NCBI GenBank assembly: GCA_903970295.1
Contig: CAJCHQ010000984.1
Location: 1-11,659 of the forward strand
Source: Bryobacterales bacterium
GTDB lineage: Bacteria > Cyanobacteriota > Vampirovibrionia > Obscuribacterales > Obscuribacteraceae
DNA: 11,659 bases
Reading direction: 5' to 3'
Position 1 is the first letter of the stretch. Each line of letters opens with the position of its first letter. The position numbers and the translations under genes are program-made. The notes under the pieces are model-generated. The model saw only the letters and a list, made by a program, of their open reading frames with translations. It was not told the origin of the DNA and did no database searches. Below are positions 8,601-11,659 of the stretch, one piece after another.

Positions 8601-8842
8601 CGGCGTCAGATTCGGCAGCCTGGTTCTGTCGCTTGTTGACAGAAAGGTTGATTGGGCAGGCGGACGTAGACCTTTCATACTGCCTGGCGGTCCATTTGAT
8701 CAAAGACCAACAATTGTCGACGGATGCACAATTAGTTTTATTGCACAAAGTGCGCAACGCCCTCGAGAACTTCCAAAACGAAGGTGAGGAAGGACAAGCC
8801 GAGGGTGGTGGCGAAGCGCCGGCTGAAAATGCCGAGGGTTAG
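5609..8842 (+). CDS. HerA/VirB4-like (DUF87-type) ATPase with twin C-terminal CX2CX3C motifs
   Basis: A 1077-residue protein with no signal peptide or membrane segment, hence cytoplasmic or peripheral. The ATG at 5609 has only a modest AGG 7 nt upstream. Residues 1-400 are an alpha/beta N-terminal region. It ends in the LPKREM motif and the beta-strand run that usually precedes the motor in this family. Walker A is GVTGGGKT (417-424). Walker B is MLVEEAHR (659-666), with Glu in place of Asp as is common in HerA relatives. The DQIPNKLAPEALKN stretch and the following LGQGRALVY complete the RecA-like core. Family members form hexameric ring motors that move DNA or energise secretion. Residues from about 800 are an extra domain with CX2CX3C at 816-823 and again at 962-969, suggesting one zinc or Fe-S site made from both. 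The tail is Gly/Glu-rich. It follows the coupling-protein gene by 72 nt and is followed after 32 nt by a small gene. No NurA-like nuclease, the usual HerA partner in archaea, is present here. Confidence 0.9.
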   Translation: MSQAPEPSRNIWEEKIADLRRYDLDALETEPINPADISSWPVPDLTFVRIDGILRSWDIEREKQQQSQAPQQQNDPNAVPKRMYLSEDALTGLHSQKTNLAYLVIGQRTGVNYYMGASMPSAEANGSGRSDAKSISYESLKSILHSVYNGVDIYKEAFTAETIKSIISPLATHVGMVTGIPSLKSTGGDTMESEQIERLASGLQGHNFGMLILAVPIPSQYVNKEEFAVVDQIQKAQENEDPEKKRRIKYYLELQDAYLKHIQLGTAIGSWQVCVYFFAPDRSVFVRLQSLIRATYVDETGKPTPLRTHEIRGLKPHLEQFGLIKNQRTGEFFQTLLTYKLLTPLNSRMLSAYIHLPKREMAGFRVKRSAEFSLAEIAPKDPNRVIAVGNILDRGQDTGNLYYVDVDALQKHTIVCGVTGGGKTNTCFYLLGQLWKFGIPFMVCEPAKSEYRHMMLMSETFKGVGQAFSLGDETVSPFRLNPFEIMKGVKVQTHLDALKSVFNASFEMYSPMPQVLEKALNSIYSVRGWDLVQNKNRRLPPGVNPGDPDCPGEIYPTMKDLYEIIEPITESFGYSERIGPDVQAALKARIGSLLIGGKGQMLNTRRSIPPEVLFGRPTVVELKMVSEDSEKSFLIGMLLVFLYEYREALGPHDHLQHVMLVEEAHRLLKNVPTGQSGENANPAGKAVEFFTNMLAEIRSYGQGFIIADQIPNKLAPEALKNTNLKIMHRIVAVDDRDSMGGTMNLDDVQKRHVTALGQGRALVYAEKMEQPYHLAIMFDKTKEVPPPETPAESDQIVRDAMKGLNIVGTFDRHLGCKFCLHRCDSQILDTATLVADDTLFRQVYNRYVLSTLKDLTQLVHFRAQIIHEIQRVIGGRARSGNITGITWCVLTQATERYFERKGEENYWFYDQVREQHLRWLNLLRPAFQPTEVNRRLDISILKQWRDDFLDLHKRDQGPLPTCGPCTSKCLYRFEVSEVVRDPKIKFDFNSSINRKDTPASDSAAWFCRLLTERLIGQADVDLSYCLAVHLIKDQQLSTDAQLVLLHKVRNALENFQNEGEEGQAEGGGEAPAENAEG

Positions 8843-8860
8843 CTCAAGACGAACTATGCC

Positions 8861-8866
8861 GGTGGT
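8861..8866 (+). promoter_or_regulatory. Ribosome binding site deciding a GTG start
   Basis: GGTGGT lies 8 nt before the GTG at 8875. An in-frame TAA at 8866-8868 limits how far the frame can extend, so GTG is the first usable start. The site resembles the AGGTGG of the first operon gene. Confidence 0.5.
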
Positions 8867-8874
8867 AATGCGCT

Positions 8875-9357
8875 GTGACCAACGATCCGAATCAGGCAAA
8901 AAAAGAAGAATCACTGGTCGATGAGCTCGGCATCAAAGATCTGAGCGAGCCGGTGGTTGGCGGGCGCGGCAGACTTTTTTCGGCGGCCGGGAGAAGCTCA
9001 CCGGTAATTGAATTCACAAGTCAATTCGTGGTCATGCATCCGCCTCAAAAGCCCTATCACGAGACCGGACCGTCCGAAGTGATCACGCGGCATAACGACT
9101 CACTGGGCATATTGCTGGACGAACTTGGCATTCAGAAAAAAATACCCGGGGCGAAATTCCAAGGACATCAATTGTACTGGCTAGGTGAGCAGAAGCCAGG
9201 CACACTGAGGCATTTCACAGGTTGGCTCGATGAAAACAACGCCATTCACAAGCTCTATGTGCACGGTGATTTAATCACCACCGATGTCGCTTTTAGACTG
9301 CGCAACAAAACGCACGATGGCGAGCTGGCGATTTTTCCCGACTTGAAGTCAGATTAA
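8875..9357 (+). CDS. Small conserved-looking protein of unknown function, third gene of the ATPase operon
   Basis: A 160-residue protein starting at GTG, 32 nt after the HerA-like gene, so very likely co-transcribed. The first 45 residues are charged and Gly/Arg-rich (VVGGRGRLF at 27-35). The rest looks like a compact alpha/beta fold with several aromatic strands (HQLYWLGE at 98-105, HFTGWLDE at 113-120, HKLYVHGDL at 125-133). A short motif DELGI occurs twice, at 16-20 and 82-86, both preceded by hydrophobic residues, perhaps a repeated helix. No cysteine, signal peptide, membrane segment or catalytic motif is visible. I do not recognise the family. Its position suggests a partner or regulator of the ATPases, but that is inference. 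Its stop codon overlaps that of the convergent LysM gene. Confidence 0.78.
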   Translation: MTNDPNQAKKEESLVDELGIKDLSEPVVGGRGRLFSAAGRSSPVIEFTSQFVVMHPPQKPYHETGPSEVITRHNDSLGILLDELGIQKKIPGAKFQGHQLYWLGEQKPGTLRHFTGWLDENNAIHKLYVHGDLITTDVAFRLRNKTHDGELAIFPDLKSD

Positions 9358-11659
9358 CTGGCTGTGAATTGGTCGCGATAGTCTTGCCAGTTCAATGAGA
9401 AATCGTTCTCCAGAGTCTGGTGAATGATAGGCACCGGCATATCTAATTGTTCTTTTTCGATGTTGCCGTCAAGTCCCAATCGCTTGCACCAATTGTCGTT
9501 ATCCGAGATGTTATAAACGATTATCGTCTGCCAGGCATTGCGAACCAGGATATCTAGTTGAGCCTGATAACACCGTGAGCCGTCTGGATTAGCCAGGTGC
9601 CTGCGCACAATTCGGCAATCTTCGGAAAGCTTGCGAATGTTTTCGATTGCTTTCGCTTTATTGGGATTGGCTACCTGATTGTCAATCTCGGCGGCAGTAA
9701 TTGTGGGCTTGTCGAGATTAGCAGCGGGGGATAGCGCTTCCGGCTTAGTCTCAGCAGGCACGGGCTTATTATCGAAGCCACCGGCGCTGAGCATTTTTGA
9801 CGCCGCGTCGGTCGGAGGCATCGCCGGCAAAGTGAGAGTGACAGAGCCAGGTCGTTTAGCACCGCTTGCGGTGCTAGGGCCAGAGCCTTCAGGCTTGCCA
9901 TTTTGCTGTCGATACGCCTCGATCTCGGCCAGGCTGGGAATACGGATTTTCATACCGCGCCCCAGTTTTTCCAGGGGAATGCCCCGAGCATCGCATTCAG
10001 TCGAGATGTTATTGATCTGGGCAAGCAACTCCCAGAGCGTCACATCTTGCAAGCCGGGATGTTTCATGGCTATCGATTTGAGTGAATCACCCAATCGCAC
10101 CACATAACGAATGCCATCTTCTTTCGGGGCGGTGAGTGGGCCGAGAATATTTTCCACATTCTGCTTGCGCTTTTTAGAAGCTTCGACAGCTGCAGCCAGA
10201 AGCGAAACGCGGAAATCTTGTCCGGCTTGCGCAGCAGCAGAGGCAGGGGCAGAAGCGGCAGCGGTGATAGTATTGGTACCACTGGGAGTGCCAGCACCAT
10301 CCGGAGGACCAGCATTACTGGTCCCGTCTGCGCCTGCCCAATTCTCTCCGAACTTTCTGGCGAGTTCTTCTTCGGGACTGAGTTTGGCGCCGCTGGCGGC
10401 CACCGCCGCCCCCAGTCTAGCCCGGAATGTCTCGGTATCATCAACCGATGGCAACCAGATAACCGTGCCAGGAACGAGCACTTCTTTGCCGCCCTTGGTG
10501 TTCGAGTTGAACGATTTCTGCAGAACCTCCTGGTTGATCTCGAAAATGAGAGCGGCCAGACGAACATCGCGACACTGTTTCATGGCAATCGATTCGAGCG
10601 TATCTTTTTCTTTGACGACATATTTGCGCCGCTGCGAATCTTCTTTCTTTTTCTTGTCTTTCTCTTGCTGATCTTCTTTTTCCTTCAGATCTTTATCTTC
10701 TTTCAGCTTGCGCGCGGCCATCAATGCCATCAGGGCAGCATCATCGACCTTATGATCACGGGGTGCATCAGCCTCGACTTTCTTCTTCTTGGGTTGACCG
10801 TGTTCGTCCAGTTCGTTCAGTTGATCAGGTTGAAGTGGCTTTTTCGTTAATGCGTGATCGGCAGTTTCGTCAGGATCGACGACTTTGGCATCCTTGTTGG
10901 CGAGCATCGCGGCGGTCATCCGATCGACAGCTTCTTGAAGCGAAGCAGTCGGCTTGCCCTTGATCGCGTCGGCAAGCGCATCTTTGCCGGGTTTGACGGG
11001 TTGATCTTTTTCGTCTTTACCTTGAATTTTTTCCGCCATGAACGGTTCTGTTTTATTCGCCTCAGTGACCGGCTGCTTGCCAGTGGCAAGCTGGCTGGCA
11101 TCGAGCACACTGGGCAAAACCGCTGTCTTAGCTTCGGCGTGCTCGAGCGCGGTGGGATGAGTGGTATCAGTGGTTAAGGTTCCTTTGCCAATCGTCAAGG
11201 CAGCCAGGCGAGATGGCAAGATCTGATCCAATTTGCCAGAGGCAATCAGGTCGCCATGAAGCACGAATGCTTGCGCAGGTGGTGGCGGCGTCCCAATCGT
11301 GCGGCTGACCAAATCAGACAAAACCACTGGTTTGACACCATCGGTGGGCAGAAGGTTCGACTCAGTGATCAACCGATTAAGCTGAGTGTAGAGACTTCCT
11401 GTAGAAGCCAGCGTCTGCTGGTCAGAGAGATTTTGACTGCGCAAAAACTGCGCCATCTGCTGCAATATCAACTGCTGCCCGGCGAACTCGCGAACAGTTG
11501 CCGGACCGTTGACGACCGAAGACTCGGTGGCTCCGACCCGCGGTGAGATCGCCTGGTTTTTTAGAGCCTGAGAATCGGGTGCACTAGTGGCGGTGGCAAG
11601 GTCGCTTGTCACAGGTCGCTGCCCGGCAAGCTGTTGACTTGTCGCAGTGGTCGGCTTGT
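9354..11659 (-). CDS. Protein with two LysM domains and a conserved-looking C-terminal domain (5' end outside window)
   Basis: The frame stays open through the right edge. A GTG at 11612 gives 752 residues, but no good ribosome site precedes it and 15 further complete sense codons lie upstream, so the true start is probably outside. Numbering here is from that GTG. LysM 1 is at about 331-389 (YVVKEKDTLESIAMK to IWLPS, nt 10446-10622). LysM 2 is at about 503-560 (YVVRLGDSLKSIAMK to IRIPS, nt 9933-10106). Both share the SIAMK core, and LysM 1 carries a long insertion before its last strand. LysM domains bind GlcNAc-containing glycans, mainly peptidoglycan. Before LysM 1 is a long Lys/Glu/Asp-rich helical stretch (about 275-330). 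Between the repeats lies an Ala/Gly/Pro linker. The last 100 residues contain three Cys and read as a folded domain I cannot name. No peptidase or amidase motif is seen. Whether it is exported cannot be judged without the N-terminus. Confidence 0.87.
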   Translation of the reverse strand, partial: KPTTATSQQLAGQRPVTSDLATATSAPDSQALKNQAISPRVGATESSVVNGPATVREFAGQQLILQQMAQFLRSQNLSDQQTLASTGSLYTQLNRLITESNLLPTDGVKPVVLSDLVSRTIGTPPPPAQAFVLHGDLIASGKLDQILPSRLAALTIGKGTLTTDTTHPTALEHAEAKTAVLPSVLDASQLATGKQPVTEANKTEPFMAEKIQGKDEKDQPVKPGKDALADAIKGKPTASLQEAVDRMTAAMLANKDAKVVDPDETADHALTKKPLQPDQLNELDEHGQPKKKKVEADAPRDHKVDDAALMALMAARKLKEDKDLKEKEDQQEKDKKKKEDSQRRKYVVKEKDTLESIAMKQCRDVRLAALIFEINQEVLQKSFNSNTKGGKEVLVPGTVIWLPSVDDTETFRARLGAAVAASGAKLSPEEELARKFGENWAGADGTSNAGPPDGAGTPSGTNTITAAASAPASAAAQAGQDFRVSLLAAAVEASKKRKQNVENILGPLTAPKEDGIRYVVRLGDSLKSIAMKHPGLQDVTLWELLAQINNISTECDARGIPLEKLGRGMKIRIPSLAEIEAYRQQNGKPEGSGPSTASGAKRPGSVTLTLPAMPPTDAASKMLSAGGFDNKPVPAETKPEALSPAANLDKPTITAAEIDNQVANPNKAKAIENIRKLSEDCRIVRRHLANPDGSRCYQAQLDILVRNAWQTIIVYNISDNDNWCKRLGLDGNIEKEQLDMPVPIIHQTLENDFSLNWQDYRDQFTAS

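Noticed and set aside
1799..9357. Classical HerA-NurA or HerA-Sir2 defence pair, or a complete conjugation module
   Set aside because: No nuclease, Sir2 or relaxase motif could be found in any of the five genes.
10218..10850. Plus-strand frame of 210 codons rich in Phe/Leu/Ile, looking membrane-like
   Set aside because: It lies opposite the Lys/Glu-rich part of the LysM gene; reversed AAG/GAA codons give Phe/Leu/Ile runs.

Overview
The window is a bacterial chromosome or large-element segment of balanced base composition. It holds five protein genes and no RNA gene, insertion sequence or CRISPR array that I can see. Nothing fixes the taxon. The low-complexity Q/P/S-rich proteins, LysM proteins and TTG/GTG starts gave me an impression of an uncultured lineage such as the non-photosynthetic cyanobacterial relatives (Vampirovibrionia/Melainabacteria). 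That is a guess, not evidence.

Layout. The left edge (1-1242, minus) carries the first 414 residues of a largely disordered protein, cut off at its C-terminal side by the window. It contains a 13-residue tandem repeat and ends in a long helical region. A 556-bp divergent intergenic region (1243-1798) follows. It holds a good sigma-70-type promoter candidate pointing right (TTGACA, 17-bp spacer, TACCAT). Three co-directional genes come next. The first, 1799-5536, is a membrane-anchored type IV coupling protein-like ATPase with an N-terminal zinc ribbon, about 490 residues of disordered sequence and a beta-rich extracytoplasmic insert. The second, 5609-8842, is a soluble HerA/VirB4-like (DUF87-type) ATPase with two C-terminal CX2CX3C motifs. 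The third, 8875-9357, encodes a small protein I do not recognise. The right part (9354-11659, minus) is a two-LysM protein whose reading frame stays open through the right edge. It converges on the operon, and the two stop codons share one palindromic TTAA.

How the genes may work together (inference). A T4CP-like membrane motor next to a HerA/VirB4-like motor recalls the two energising ATPases of type IV secretion/conjugation. No relaxase, VirB6/8/9/10-type channel protein, pilin or NurA nuclease is encoded here. The pair, its small partner and the divergent disordered protein could therefore be the motor core of an atypical DNA or protein translocation system, with other parts elsewhere or absent. 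The LysM protein suggests a cell-wall context but is on the opposite strand and may be unrelated.
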